Assembly: GCF_000499845.2 (NCBI RefSeq) | Contig: NC_023749.2 | Location: 15,338,698-15,402,697 of the forward strand | DNA length: 64,000 nt | Direction: 5' to 3' | DNA from: Phaseolus vulgaris | Taxonomy: Eukaryota > Streptophyta > Magnoliopsida > Fabales > Fabaceae | The notes under the pieces: model-generated | Databases searched by the model: none | What the model saw: the letters and a program-made list of their open reading frames with translations, nothing else | What the model was told of the DNA's origin: nothing | Program-made: the position numbers and the translations under genes | Part shown: positions 1-11,901 of the stretch, in pieces | Layout of the letters: each line of letters opens with the position of its first letter | How positions within the stretch are numbered: position 1 is the first letter of the stretch

Positions 1-480
1 TATGCAGGAGTGTTTAGTGAGTCTGAGTGCTCTTGTAGTTTGGGTCTTATCTTGAGTGTACTTCAAGTGGTGGCTCTGCACCACTCATCTTGGAGTCTCC
101 CACCCTCCTAGTGGCGTGACACCATCTCCACTCCTAAGCTTCTCTTATCTCTTCATCTTTTACTTTCTTCCCTTGCGCCATTTCCATTTGTCTTTTGTTT
201 GGTGTTCTTTATCTCTTTCTTTTAATTTGGTTTCCATCTTGTCTTATTCATCTTTGTCAATTTTAATTTTCGCACCTCATCGTAATTTTCACCTTTTATT
301 GTATTTTTCTCTTTGCTCTCTTGAAGAGAACCTTCACACGTACTTAACCACTTTGTTAAGTTCGTGTCTAGTGACAATCTTCATTGAGTCTCACCTTATT
401 CTGCTTAATTAAAAAATCATAAACAAAGTTAAACTCCTAAAATGTGCAATCCTAAAATCAACTCACATCAACCAATCACC
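1..480. other. No recognisable gene
   Basis: Pyrimidine-rich plus strand with a 118-codon open frame (56-412) of hydrophobic, low-complexity composition. I recognise no domain, promoter or RNA gene here. It lies beyond the copia remnant and may be part of the same decayed element or flanking DNA. Confidence 0.4.
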
Positions 481-2600
481 TATTCATGTTGGTTTCCTCC
501 AAAGATTACTTTGCCTCCTTTCTTCACTTGAAGGTTGTTTAATATAAACTTTTCTCTTGCATATGTCGTGAGCAACCACTATCCAAGTACCATGACAGGG
601 GTCTTCTTGCTTGAGTTAAGAACATTTGCAAGAGATATTATTTTACTCTTAGGTACTCATACATATATGGGTCCTTTGTGGTTAGCTTTTCTTCATGGTT
701 CTCTTTTAGAGATATCATTAGACGAGGTTATAGTCTTAAATCAAAGAAAGAAACATCCTCAAGCTCTAGGATTAAGTTTACTTCTGTTAGTTTTTGTGGT
801 GGAGACAAAGAAAAACATATGAATGCTCTTAAATCAAGAAAATGTGGTTTTTGTTTATACAAAATTTCATATGGACTCTTGTTATTTATCACTATGATGG
901 AAGTTTGTTTATCAAATGAATAATGACATATAACATAAGACCAAAAAACCTTTGGAAGATTGGATTGAAACATGATATAACAAAATTATAATATGTTAAT
1001 GTTTGTTTTCTACAATACAATTTTGTGTGGGTGTATCAATGCAATTGGAAAATTAAACTCTTTCTCATTATCAGTTGTAATAATTTTGATAATTTCATTG
1101 AATTGGTTTCATATCAAAATGAAAAAATTATGCAAAAAGGTTCATGGTTTCATAAGATAAAAATCCGTGTATATCTAGTATAATCATCTATAATTGTAAG
1201 AAAGTATTTATGCCCATGTATAGAAGAAACATTGAATAATCCCATATATTAACGTGTATTAGGTCAAAAGCATTTTCCACATAATTTTTGCTTAAGGGAA
1301 AAGCTAATCTATGTTGTTTTTCTAAATGATAGAAATCACTTATTTTGGACTCACCATGATATATGTCTTTAGATTGTTTTTACAAACATATTTTACGACT
1401 CTATTAGAAGGATGCTCAAGTCTACAATGCCATAAATTAAAAGTATTTATAGGTCTTGAAATTTTACTTGCCTGATCCAAATAAACCACTTGTTATTCAT
1501 AGGTATAATCATATGATACGAACCATCTTACAAGCTAGCTAGTCCAATCATCATCAATGTATCCATGTTCTATATCTGACTAGTAGTGTGAGAAAAGAGT
1601 AATTGATAATTTGAGGATGCAATGAGTCGCTAAATAGATATAATATTTAATGTGAATTTTGGTATGTATAACACATTGTGAATGATTAGTTCTTTTGGAA
1701 AATGAATGGTTCCAACAATATTTGTAATAACATGAGTGTTATTAGAAAGCTTTATATGAACACGTAACTTTCATTGTTTTCAACATCATTAACAACATGC
1801 TCATTCATTTGTTTCATTTATGGTGGAAATCCATGTTTTAAATGACATTCATTGATGCCATGATTTATTTGATTGCAATATGTACATTGTTTATTTTTTT
1901 TTATTTCTTCTTCTTCTTTTCCATTGATTTTGCATCCATAAACTATATTGTTGTCTCTGTTATGCATTCCTGATTGTTATTGAACATTGCTCTTAATCAA
2001 GGATTTTGTTTTGATAGGGAGGCTTTAACTTTATTACCTTTATTGTTGAAGAACAAAAGAAAATTCATAGTTGATGCTCAATAGAGGTTCCATTAGAAAC
2101 AATCTTTGTTTTTGACCGCCCCACAAATTTCGCTTAGACCTTTTAGGGAACACATAATACATTAATTTGAATTCATTATATGCATTTACCATTTTAACAA
2201 GTTTACAACTACATTTAATGTTGCAAACACAAACTAGGATGAGTCTTAGAGATTCATGTTCTTCTTGTAAAGATTTTGAATTGATGAAATATTCACATAC
2301 ATTTATTATTTTCTGTTTGATAGAGTTAATTTCTTGTAGGGACATTCGATATCCAAAAATGATCATTTTATTGAAAATCATTCTATTAAATCCTCCCATG
2401 AATCCTTTGCATTTTCAATGTATATTGTACTTTAAGAAATATTGTTCATTAATGTCTACGTAATTTAAGAAATAACTATCACATTATACCTCTTCCAAGC
2501 ATCATACATAACATCTTCTTGTGTTGGTTCAAGAATATCTCCATTAACAAATTTAAACTTATTTTTGGATAGTAAAGCGTGTTTCATGACTCTACTTCAT
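481..2600 (-). mobile_element. Decayed Ty1/copia retrotransposon (gag, protease, integrase pieces)
   Basis: Minus-strand reading gives several copia signatures broken by stops and frameshifts. Near 2040-2300 is a gag-like piece containing RGQ-like and LMEPLLSINYEFSFVLQQ residues, matching the end of copia gag, which usually reads LMDPLPSINKVYSLVLQQE. Near 1080-1320 is an integrase-like piece (HRLAFPLSKNY, then FDLIHVNIWDYS, then MGINTF). At 728-973 is the integrase C-terminal part, with LPKVFWSY and NNKSPYEILYKQKP. At about 540-610 is the protease-side motif WYLDSGCSRHM. In an intact element that motif lies between gag and integrase, but here it lies on the far side of integrase, so the copy is rearranged or two copies are overlaid. 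No LTR pair was identified. It is a non-functional fossil. Confidence 0.8.
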
Positions 2601-4500
2601 GAATGATATTTGACTTCATTTAATTGTGGTGTGACTAGGATCATTCCTATATTCTCCCTTAGTTATAGGTAGAAAGGGCTAAATGAGTTTGTGAAGTATC
2701 ATGGAGAAACAAAAATTAGAAAAAAAAATACAGTAAAATGAAAAAGAAAGAACATAGCAAGAAAACCAAGAGCCATTAAGATTTAACAAATGAACATAAA
2801 ATAAAGGCAATGAAGTTGAGCATGATCGTCTCGCACTAAAACCATAATGATTTTCTGCATGGTTCAAATGATGAGACCTAAAACATGATTACAAAGGAAG
2901 ACGATGAACACTAAAAATGAAGAAGTAAACATAAATTGATTTATTTTTTTTAATATCATATAATGAAACTCACAAACTTTGTTATGTGTGTTACTAATAT
3001 ACTTAAGTCACTAAAAACCAAAAGGTGAGATTTTGTGATGAAAGTTAGTCCTTTCATCGGATTCTAAATCAATCTTTTAGACAGGAAACACCAAATCTTG
3101 GAGATTTTATTAGCCTTTTTCTGTTGGCTATCTCGAGAACATGTTGACATGACTCTTAAGTTAGACACCTTTTTCTTCTCTAATAATTTTATTTCTTAAA
3201 GCAACCACTTCATGGATACATTATACAAGTAATCAGTTTATATTTAAAAAGACAAGAAAGCAATTTATTTTTATGAACTAGTGTACCGCTTAGCCAAAAG
3301 TATAAGACTAATCCCTCAAAATACTGATATCTATTTAATTTAAGGAGCTAGCCTCTCTCAACAAATATTATTCCATAATCACAAACTTGAGGATCTAATT
3401 CTTAACCACATGGTAAGCAATATTATCATTACAACAATATTCCCAATGAGTAGAAAACTGAGGTAGTAAAAGGAGAAAATTTAACTTCACAAATGTGTAT
3501 GATAAAATCCTTCAAAAAAACAAAATAAATAACAAAAAATATGATTAAAAACCATAGATTTGTTACCTGTGTCCCAAATAGTAAGCTTCAACATTTTACT
3601 ACCAACTCTAAAAAACTTTATCTTGAAATCCACAACTTAAATGATTCAAGAACCAACAATTCAGTATGTAAGAGTGTGATGGCACAACAAATTACTCTGC
3701 AAAGTCAAATACCTCAAAATTATAATAAACTATAACCAATCTAGTGTAAGATACAAATAAAAGACCATGCACAAATAAGTTCTAATATATCATCTCCATC
3801 CCTATATCTCTCTTTTGTCTTCTATTCTGCAGCGCACTCCCTACTTTTTCTACCCACACTACTCTACCAAGCACCACTTTTGATTCGACCCTTTAATATG
3901 TGTGTCCTAATCATTTTTTACTTTAACAGTAGCTTAATTTTAAAATTAATATAGTTTAAACAAGTTGTAACTGTTGGCCAGCTTCAACAGTAACATCACC
4001 CACAATATATGCATACTGATCACTAAACTTAAATACAACAGGCTTTTGTGTAACAAGGGGTAATAGGGATTAAGAAAACATTAATAGCAAAAATTAAGAA
4101 AATTGAAATTGAAGATGATAATGTAAATCAGAAATTGGTAGAAGAGTGATTTTTGATTGGTAGAACAAGACTCATTCTTTTGACAATCAATATGGCATAG
4201 TTGATGGAAAAAGAATTGAAGTAGATGGAGAAAGATTAGCAACACTACCAAATGAAAGGTCCATAACATAATTTATTCGCAAATCATTGGCAATGCAAAA
4301 ATGATTACAACAAAGCCAATCCTTAATGGAAAAACGCCGCGGTATTTTACGAACATAAATTCCAATATCCAAAAAAAAGGAATTAGAAAGAAAACTTGTA
4401 CATACATAAAAAAAAATTAAAAACCAAAAATAGTAATTGAAAGCTGAAATTGAAACCAAAAAACAGGCAATAGAAAAACTTTACTTCCTTTGAAACCCAT
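2601..4500. other. AT-rich intergenic DNA, no gene recognised
   Basis: Short open frames on both strands (for example 3541-3735 and 4081-4459) lack recognisable domains and have low-complexity composition. The plus strand near 4190-4270 reads as a short protein-like string (VDGKRIEVDGERLATLPNER) before stops, which may be a trace of transposon or gene sequence. Its family is not recognised. Confidence 0.4.
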
Positions 4501-4512
4501 ACCACCACCACG

Positions 4513-4533
4513 CCCCCCCCCCCCCCCCCCCCC
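4513..4533. repeat. Poly-C tract of 21
   Basis: An uninterrupted run of 21 C residues, preceded by an ACC triplet run. Long homopolymer C is rare in an AT-rich plant genome. The exact length may be subject to sequencing error or slippage. Confidence 0.9.
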
Positions 4534-4857
4534 TCTAATGTTATTGAACTTATTAAACAAAATCAAAGGAAGCTCACCCCCTAAATCCTAAATGGATTTA
4601 AATCCCAACTTTTATAATAAAAACCCTAACCTATGAAAAAATCAAAAGAAGGAAGATGGCTTACACCTTGTTCACGGTATTTTGATTCTGACGGTGAGGA
4701 AGAAGAAGACCTTCAGAGTGGAGTGTGAATATGCTATGGTTCATAAGCAATTGCAAGCTTAGAATATGTTTCCATTTTCACTTTAACATATTTTATTTTC
4801 CAATTTCTCAAATTGTTAATATAATAAATTTCTTTAATAGGTATGGGATTAGATAAA

Positions 4858-5725
4858 AGTTGGATGCAAATTATTGATAGAACATAACATTTATATGAAA
4901 AAGGAGTTTTTGACTTTATTGAATTTGCATTTACTAATCTTGAGGAAGGAAAGTTAATACGTTGTTTGTGCAAAAGTGCAACAATAATCTCTTTCGGTCT
5001 AAAAGAATCGTATATGAGCACTTGATCATAATTGGGATAAAAAAAGATTGTTATATGGGATCTTTATGGAGAAATAGCGAAGGAAGATTATGAAGTTGAT
5101 AACAAGCAAAATTATAATGATAGGATTCATAGTATGTTACATGATATTGGGAGTTCTATTATTGTTTAAGACACCAAAGAAAGCAAGGGAACAAGGTATA
5201 TGACAAGTCCAAAGTATAATACATTGAACGAAAAAACATCTAAGCTTTATAAACTACTCAAGGACGTTGAACAAGAATTATATCCTGGTTGCGGAAACTT
5301 CTCCAAGTTATCATTTATCATTCAATTATTGAATATCAAATGTCTTTTTGGTTTGAGCGCAAAAGAAATTGGTGTCATACTTATGTTATTAACAAAAGCA
5401 TTTTCGCAAGGAAACAAAGATCTTGAATCGTACTTTAAGGCTCAAAAAATTATTCATGAACTTGGGCATGATTACACAAAAATAAATGCTTGTATGAATG
5501 ATTGCATTTTTTATCGACGTGACTATTTGAAATCAACTTCTTGTCCAACCTATAAATTTCCTCGATATAAAGATCCACACAAAAAGTTACCTCAAAAAGT
5601 TATGCGTTATTTTCCTTCAGTTCCAAGGTTACAAAAATTGTATGTGACATCTAATACTGTTATAGAAATGAGGTGGCACAAAGATAGGCCTTATAGGGAA
5701 GATCGAAACAAATATGTAAGAAGAA
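4858..5725 (+). pseudogene. CACTA (En/Spm) transposase N-terminal fragment, TNP2-like
   Basis: Two conserved parts of plant CACTA transposase TNP2 are readable. At 4858-5070, with internal stops, is the transposase-associated domain: YEKGVFDFIEFAFTNLEEGK followed by LIRCLCKS, where the family has IRCPCxKC. From ATG 5200 an open frame of 185 codons gives the start of the TNP2 core: LLKDVEQELYPGC, FSKLSFIIQLLNIKCLFG, ACMNDCIFYRRDY, then CPTYKFPRYK where the family has CPTCxxSRWK, and PQKVMRYFPSVPRLQKLYVT. The family continues for several hundred further residues with the DDE catalytic core, which is absent. The last residues of the open frame (about 5715-5757) come from an adjoining LINE, so the frame is an accidental fusion. 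It was once nuclear, excising DNA by binding CACTA ends, and is now inactive. Confidence 0.85.
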
Positions 5726-6835
5726 GAAGGAATGAGGGTTGGAAGTTAAGAAAATAGGAAGGTTTAATGAGGTTTTACTAGCAAAATGGAAATGGAGACG
5801 ATGGACTGAAATAGAGGGCAAATGAGAGAAGTTTTAATATCAAAATATCAAATAGCAGATGGAACTTAGTAAGATTATACTTCTTAATAAGAAATTTTGG
5901 TGGTGGAGAGACTTAATAAGAATAGTTAAACAAAATTGTTGGTTTGATAGGAATATATAGTGGAAGGTGGGGGTTGGAAACAAAGCTCATTTTTTTGGAG
6001 GATAATTGGTTGGAAGGTTCTTCACTTATGTATAAGTTCTCTAGGTTGTACTCTATATCTAATTGTCAATACAAAACAGTTGGAGACATAGTTGTTAGGA
6101 GGTAAAGGGGTTAGGAATGCTAATCTATAGAAGGAGTTGATTTCTCTAGGAGACCTCACAAGAACTACGATTGTTGGATATGATTAATGGAGTAAATTTG
6201 AATTTAGATAGCCAGGATAGACGATTATGGTTGGGAGAAAATCAAGGAATTTATACAGTGAAATGTAGATATGCATATCTGCATAGCAGTAATACAATGA
6301 TTAGCTCTATTGATTTTGGCATATTCTAGTCAATTAATGCTTTACCTAATGCCAAAATACTAGCTTGACTGGTTATGAAAGGGAAGGTTCTGACAAGAAC
6401 AAACTTAGTTAGAAGAGAGGTGTTGCTGAGTACTGAAGTTTGTCCCCTATGTCTAAAACACCTAGAAACTATCCAACATTTGTTCTTGTCCATAGTGTGT
6501 AAAGTCGGGGAAAATTGTGGCAAGTGGGTAGGTATCCAAATTGTCCAACATTGCAATTTAATACAATATTTTTTACAGTTCCATCTCTTCCATTTAAATC
6601 AAAATAGAATCTAGTATGGAAAAGTCTCTAGATTGCAATAATTTGGAGCATTTAAGAGCATAGGAACAATGTAGCTTTTAAAGAATGGAGGGTAGATGCA
6701 GAAGAGATTTTTTATATGGCTCAGTTAAAATCTTGGATTTGGATAAAAGACAAACTTTCTAGATTTTGTTACTCTTTTACTAACTTGAATCTTTGTCCTT
6801 CTCAATGCCTGAAAAGTATCTAATAAGCACTTAGG
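5726..6835 (+). mobile_element. LINE (L1-type) 3' end with zinc-binding RT domain remnant
   Basis: The plus strand reads in shifted frames as the C-terminal end of a plant LINE ORF2. It starts with GRFNEVLLAKWKWRR, then VGGGNKAHFFEDNWLEGS-like and SRLYSISNCQYKTVGD, then WLGENQGIYTVK, then the zf-RVT part with CPLCLKHLETIQHLF, and ends with IAIIWSI.EHRNNVAFKEWR, DAEEIFYMAQLKSWIW and SFTNLNLCPSQCLKS. The endonuclease and catalytic reverse transcriptase are missing, as expected for a 5'-truncated LINE. Multiple stops and frameshifts show it is dead. Sequence after 6835 is probably the LINE 3' UTR. Confidence 0.8.
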
Positions 6836-8012
6836 AAAGGATGGTTAATATGGATACTTTTGCCTTCTGCACTCCTTGGAGTAGCCACAAAAACTCAATT
6901 TTGATGCAATAATTGTGCTTATTACACACAATGTCATGTTTTTTTTGTTATGGTTTTATTGGCTTTAAGTTTCAATTGTGCGTAGTATGTTAGGATACTG
7001 AAAATTCATCTGGTTTTTAATTGAAACCAGTTTTGAATTGTTGCATAAGTGCTTGGCTTTATCACATAGCTAATCACTTTTGGGTGCTTTATGTCAGGTC
7101 TTTGTATGTTATGCTCTTGTCCTGTGTTAACTGGATGGGAAAGGTATTTGTAAGGTTGTGTTTTGCAGGAAAGAAAGTGAAAAGGGAGCAGTGTTTGTTC
7201 TATTAAAGCTGGGAAGAAATCATACTGTAAATACGTGGAAGTCCAGAAAATTTTTGGACTTTGAAGGCTTGCAACTAATTGAGATAATAATGTTTTATAA
7301 AGCATTTCAATGGCCTAGGTATATATACCAGCAGGAGCAACAACAAGGGAGAAGTGACATATATGACCCCCGCATATCAGATTTGAAAAGAAGTTTTTCA
7401 TGGTTGTCTTGTTTATTTTTGCTATATAAGTGACTTAATTTTTGCTTTAATTTGGTACCATTGTTGGGGGAAGGTGTGATTTTGCTGTTTTGAAAAACAC
7501 AATTGATGCATAAGGCATATCTCTAAGCATAAGTGTAGATGATGAGTTTTTATGATGGTAAATCACAAATTTTGTTTTAGATAAACTAACTATGTTGGAG
7601 CATAACTTAGAGGGCTAGAACCCGTTGATGCATGGTTTTACCTTGTGAAGGTTCTCTTTTCATGTTAGGCATCTTTAAGATAACACATTCGTTGACTCTT
7701 TTTGTTCATATAGGTATTTTGAAGTTCCAATTAACAGGTGAGACTGGAAACCATTCTTTATGAGGTGAGACTGGAAACCATTCTTTATGAGGTTAGCTCC
7801 TTTTGTTAGACCCTGAGGATGTGTAGTATTGTCTTTTTGCACAGGTATTTGTAGGAAGTATATACGAAAGGTAATGTTTTTGGTGAATGGTGACTCACTA
7901 TAACTACTTTCTTTTTTTACAAGAGTTGAAATATCTCTAAAATACTCGTCCTTATTATATTTATTCTTTGTCGATATATATATATATTAAATCTAAGATT
8001 AAACTTGGAAGC
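6836..8012. other. Probable LINE 3' UTR and non-coding DNA
   Basis: No coding signal. It contains a 25-27-bp direct duplication near 7738-7790 (GTGAGACTGGAAACCATTCT twice) and a short TA-repeat near 7975-7988. The first few hundred bases may belong to the LINE 3' UTR, but no poly-A end or target duplication was located. Confidence 0.4.
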
Positions 8013-8017
8013 AAAAG

Positions 8018-8665
8018 TATTAAGAAGTGGACTTTAAGCCTAACTCAACCCCATAAAACCGGCTCATAGGGATAAGGTTTGCACCCATTTATATATTATG
8101 AAATGTCCTTATCTCTAGTCGATGTGGGATCTCCAACACACCCCCCTCACGTCGAGAGTGATAGATAGAAGCTCGTGCGTGGGACTATATATTTTGGGTG
8201 GTCCGATAGCGGCCCGATAGCGGGTGGCACGATAGGCCCAACACAAACACTCGCTAGGATAGGCTCGAAATGGCTCTGATACCATATTAAGAAGTGGACT
8301 TTAAGCCTAACTCAACCCCATAAAACCGGCTCATGAGGTTGAGGTTTGCACCCACTTATATACAATGAAAGGCTCTATTCTCTAGTCGATGTGGGATCTC
8401 CAACACACCCCCCTCACGCCGAGACTACCAACTCGTGCGTGGGACTATATATTATGGGTGGTCCGATAGCGGCCCGATAGCAGGTGGCACGATAGGCCCA
8501 ACACAAACACTCGCTAGGATAGGCTCGAAATGACTCTGATACCATATTACGAAGTGGACTTTAAGCCTAACTCAATCCCATAAAACCGGCTCATAGGGAT
8601 AAGGTTTGCACCCATTTATATATTATGAAATGTCCTTATCTCTAGTCGATGTGGGATCTCCAACA
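8018..8665 (-). mobile_element. Tandem TRIM retrotransposon: LTR-internal-LTR-internal-LTR
   Basis: Read on the minus strand, three 121-bp LTRs (8545-8665, 8285-8405, 8018-8138) begin TGTTGGAGATCCC and end near AATA. They are separated by internal regions of 139 bp (8406-8544) and 146 bp (8139-8284). Directly after each LTR comes TGGTATCAGAGCC, a primer-binding site complementary to initiator methionine tRNA (one copy has a base change). Before the next LTR lies a polypurine tract, GAGGGGGGTG. The whole unit is bordered by the perfect 5-bp target duplication AAAAG (8013-8017 and 8666-8670). There is no coding capacity. This is the definition of a terminal-repeat retrotransposon in miniature, mobilised in trans. 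The outer LTRs match each other better than the middle one (for example TTATATATTATG versus TTATATACAATG), so the array joins two subtypes. Confidence 0.95.
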
Positions 8666-8669
8666 AAAA

Positions 8670-11230
8670 GGATATAAGCATGAAAACTATTCTCCAAAAA
8701 TTCGTATAAAGTTTTATAGTTAATTAAAACAATACATAGAGATACTAAATGACAACGTGAAGGAATGACTATTTTCTTCTAGAAGTTAAAGGAATCAAAT
8801 ATAGAATTTTGATTGAATTCACTACAAACAAATAAATCAATAAAGAACAAAATGAATTCAAAGCATTCACCAAGTTGCTTCCAGAAGAAAACTATGAAAA
8901 CAAATAAAAAAAAATACTGAAAATGTCATTTTCAGAGAATAGCAATGTTAACCATTATTATGGCTGTGAAATGGTCAATAACATACATAGTAACACGAAG
9001 CTTCCTTTACCATGCTATTTTTTTATGTAAGGCTCCTTCAAATCCAATGTGTGTAGACCTCCGAATTCAATTTAATATGACTTTTAGTAATCAAATTATT
9101 ATTTTAATTAATATTTACATGTAATTAACGTGTTACTTAAATTTGAAAATCTTTTCTCATACCTACTTAAAACTTTGAGACATGTGTATATTGATTACTG
9201 AAGATGTGGGTTTGAGATATATACATGTATTTGATGTCAAAACTTGATATTTTGATGGCGTGTTCAAATATTTGTCCTCCTAATAATATTATAAAATATT
9301 TTATATTAAAATAATATTTTTAATGTTAAATGAGAAAACAAATATAATTATGTAATCTTCAAAATATTAAATAAAATAAGGATAGTTTTACTAATTTAAA
9401 GTGTGACAAGTTTTCATTATCCAATTTTAAATCAACATTATAATGAATTCATACAATTCCTATAAAATATTTATTTGTTATCCTTTATAAATAGAGACTT
9501 GTATGTAATGTATGAAAATTATACAATTATTAATAAGAATATTAATTGTTCAACAAATTTTATAAATTAACTTATCTCATTAACTCCCTTTATCAAGTTA
9601 TATTGGGTTAGATACATTTTTTTTTTTTTTGTTAAAGAAAAAATTTACATTCAATCCAATAAATCTCCTTAAGGTTACATTTTTTATTCTCCGCAAAATA
9701 TAATCTTGTGATTTAATTCTTAGAATTTTGATTTTATAAATTATCTTAATTTTGATTTTTATTACTCTTTAACAAATTTATTAACATGATATTAGATTAT
9801 GATAATAATTAATGTATTGTTTAACATATACATTAATATGACCTGATTAACTTTTAAATGCGAGGTACTGAAGATATAAAAATGTAATTAAATCATAATA
9901 ACATGTGTGTCACACATTAACAAATAAGAATTTCATGTCATGCTTGTATTCATCAAATATTTAATAAACAATTGCCAAGGGCTTAAACTGTTATAACTAT
10001 GATAATTGTAAAATAATTTTTGGAATTAAAATTATGATTGTCGAAGAATAAAATTGTATATTGTGATAAGTGGAAACCATATTCTTTGATATTTTTCCTT
10101 TGAAAAAATTATTTCCATTCCATTTTTCATTTTCCCATCTAACACTCTTTTATTTTTATTTTTCTATTTTATTTTTATTTCCTAATCTAGCACCCTTTTG
10201 TTTTTATTTCTCTATATAGCATCATTTCAAAAGTAAAAAGAAATTAATAAATTAAAAAGAATTGAGAATTTTTATTTATTTTTATTGTTGTTGTTTTCAT
10301 TTTCTATGTTTATTTTTTTTGTATTTCTTTTTCTCATTTTTAAACATTAAGTGTAGCATTTGCGTTAATTTTTTTTAGTAAATTTAAATATTTATAAAAT
10401 TGATATAGAAGAAAATTTGAAATTTAAAAATTAAAAATTAAATACATAAAAATTTACGAAGAAATATCAATACAAACATAATGAAATAAAATATTTTATT
10501 GATATTTTGATGTAAGTAAATATTGTTGATAAAAATAAATGTAAAATTGTAACATTATTTTGCTTTTTTTTATTTTTATAGTAAATTTGAATTGTGGAAA
10601 ATAAATTATAATACATTTGTAAATATATTTTTATAATAAAATTCAGATGAAAAACTTATAATAAATTATAATGTTGGTACCAAATTAAATGTTGGTATTT
10701 TTTGTTTGTTAAAAAGATATTAAAATAAGTAATAGTAAAAATTAAATAAATTGTTTGGATATTTTATAAAACAAAATATTAACTAAATGGTTTAAAAAAT
10801 TATAAATAAAAATTAAGTTATTCATTGATGATAGGTATGTAATAATAAAAAAAATTAAGTGATTATTTTATTATTAGGTTTAATAAAAAAATAAATGTAT
10901 AAATTATACTTTTAAAATAAAAATTAAGAAAAAAATTATATTTAAATTGAAAGATTATGTAAATAATGAGTTATATATAAATATATGTCATAAATTATAA
11001 CATTAAATATTATATAATCATATTTAATTATAAATAAATATAAAAAATTATAAAGATAAATGAAATATGTGATGAAATGGTGTAGATAGAAAAATAAAGT
11101 CAGAAAGATGTTAAATAAAGAAATAAAAAAAAAAGGTTAGATGGAGAAATAAAATTAAAAATAGTACTATCTTAGAAAAAATCTCCTAATTTTATTTATT
11201 TTTTTAATATTTTATTGTTACTGAAAAGTA
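8670..11230. other. Very AT-rich intergenic DNA
   Basis: Long stretch of A/T-rich, low-complexity sequence with no open frame of note on either strand and no recognised element. It contains a T run at 9619-9631. Possible matrix-attachment-like composition, but nothing specific can be supported. Confidence 0.5.
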
Positions 11231-11254
11231 TAGTGTTAGTAGTAGTCTTTGTGG

Positions 11255-11392
11255 CACGTGCATAACAACCACACTATGAATCATGAATCATATAAAGTTT
11301 AGATTTGGTAAAAATCTTATGTTACCGTGAATGCAAAAAGTGCGTGCGCACGCCAAGTGCGAAAAACCAACGAAATAACGGTCAACAGTCAA
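11255..11392 (+). promoter_or_regulatory. G-box and paired W-box cores upstream of the small basic protein gene
   Basis: CACGTG (G-box, bound by bZIP/bHLH factors) lies at 11255-11260. GGTCAA at 11380-11385 and AGTCAA at 11387-11392 are reverse-strand W-box cores (TTGACC and TTGACT, bound by WRKY factors), one base apart. They sit 160-300 bp upstream of ATG 11554. Closely paired W-boxes are typical of defence and wound-induced promoters. Function is inferred from the motifs only. Confidence 0.5.
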
Positions 11393-11553
11393 ACACGCTT
11401 TTACACGAGTCTATACCAAACCCCAAAAGGTGCCACATACAAATTTGCATCATTTGCATTTGCAGGCTCCAACATTAAACCTTAATCAAAAGCCGTGTCT
11501 GTGTTTTCTTTCCATTTTCCACTTTCAAGATCAGTGTTATATTTTGAGACATC

Positions 11554-11901
11554 ATGAGCACACTTGTTCGCAACACCACCCTCACCTTCAGCCGCAAATA
11601 CAGATACGAGCTTCTGGGTCTTCAGGGCAAAGACAAGATGCTCAAATCCATCAGCTACAGACGCAGAAGGGCCAAGCAAAGGCAAATCTTTCTCACTACG
11701 TACAAGCTTTCTTCCTTGGATAGTAACACTTTTGTGGAGCCTCAAAAGCCTAAGCTGAAGCTGAAGAAGGTTGCTGTTAAAGTCAAGAAGATTATGGCCT
11801 CGGTTTTGATGTTCATGCGAGTTGGTTCTCTCAGGTCCTGCGGTTCTAGGTCTGCCATTTCTGATGGATCTTCGCCTGTACCTAATAGGAAGAACTTTTG
11901 A
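11554..11901 (+). CDS. Small basic plant protein of unknown function (115 aa)
   Basis: A single open frame from ATG 11554 to TGA at 11899-11901 encodes 115 residues. The N-terminal 50 are very basic, with an arginine/lysine cluster SYRRRRAKQRQIF at about residues 33-45, and KLKLKKVAVKVKK lies near 66-78. The middle is followed by a hydrophobic patch (IMASVLMFMRVGSL, about 80-93) and a serine-rich tail ending NRKNF. There is no signal peptide or transmembrane segment strong enough to call. GC content is higher than the flanks, the start is preceded by a plausible untranslated leader, and W-box and G-box motifs lie upstream, all of which support a real gene. The layout (basic half, then short hydrophobic run) resembles short, intronless, stress-responsive plant proteins, but I cannot name a family. 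The overlapping minus-strand frame 11482-11745 is treated as a shadow. Confidence 0.6.
   Translation: MSTLVRNTTLTFSRKYRYELLGLQGKDKMLKSISYRRRRAKQRQIFLTTYKLSSLDSNTFVEPQKPKLKLKKVAVKVKKIMASVLMFMRVGSLRSCGSRSAISDGSSPVPNRKNF

Noticed and set aside
8018..8665. Possible Cassandra TRIM carrying 5S RNA
   Set aside because: The LTRs are only 121 bp and contain no 5S A-box, IE or C-box sequence. They share only general TRIM structure.
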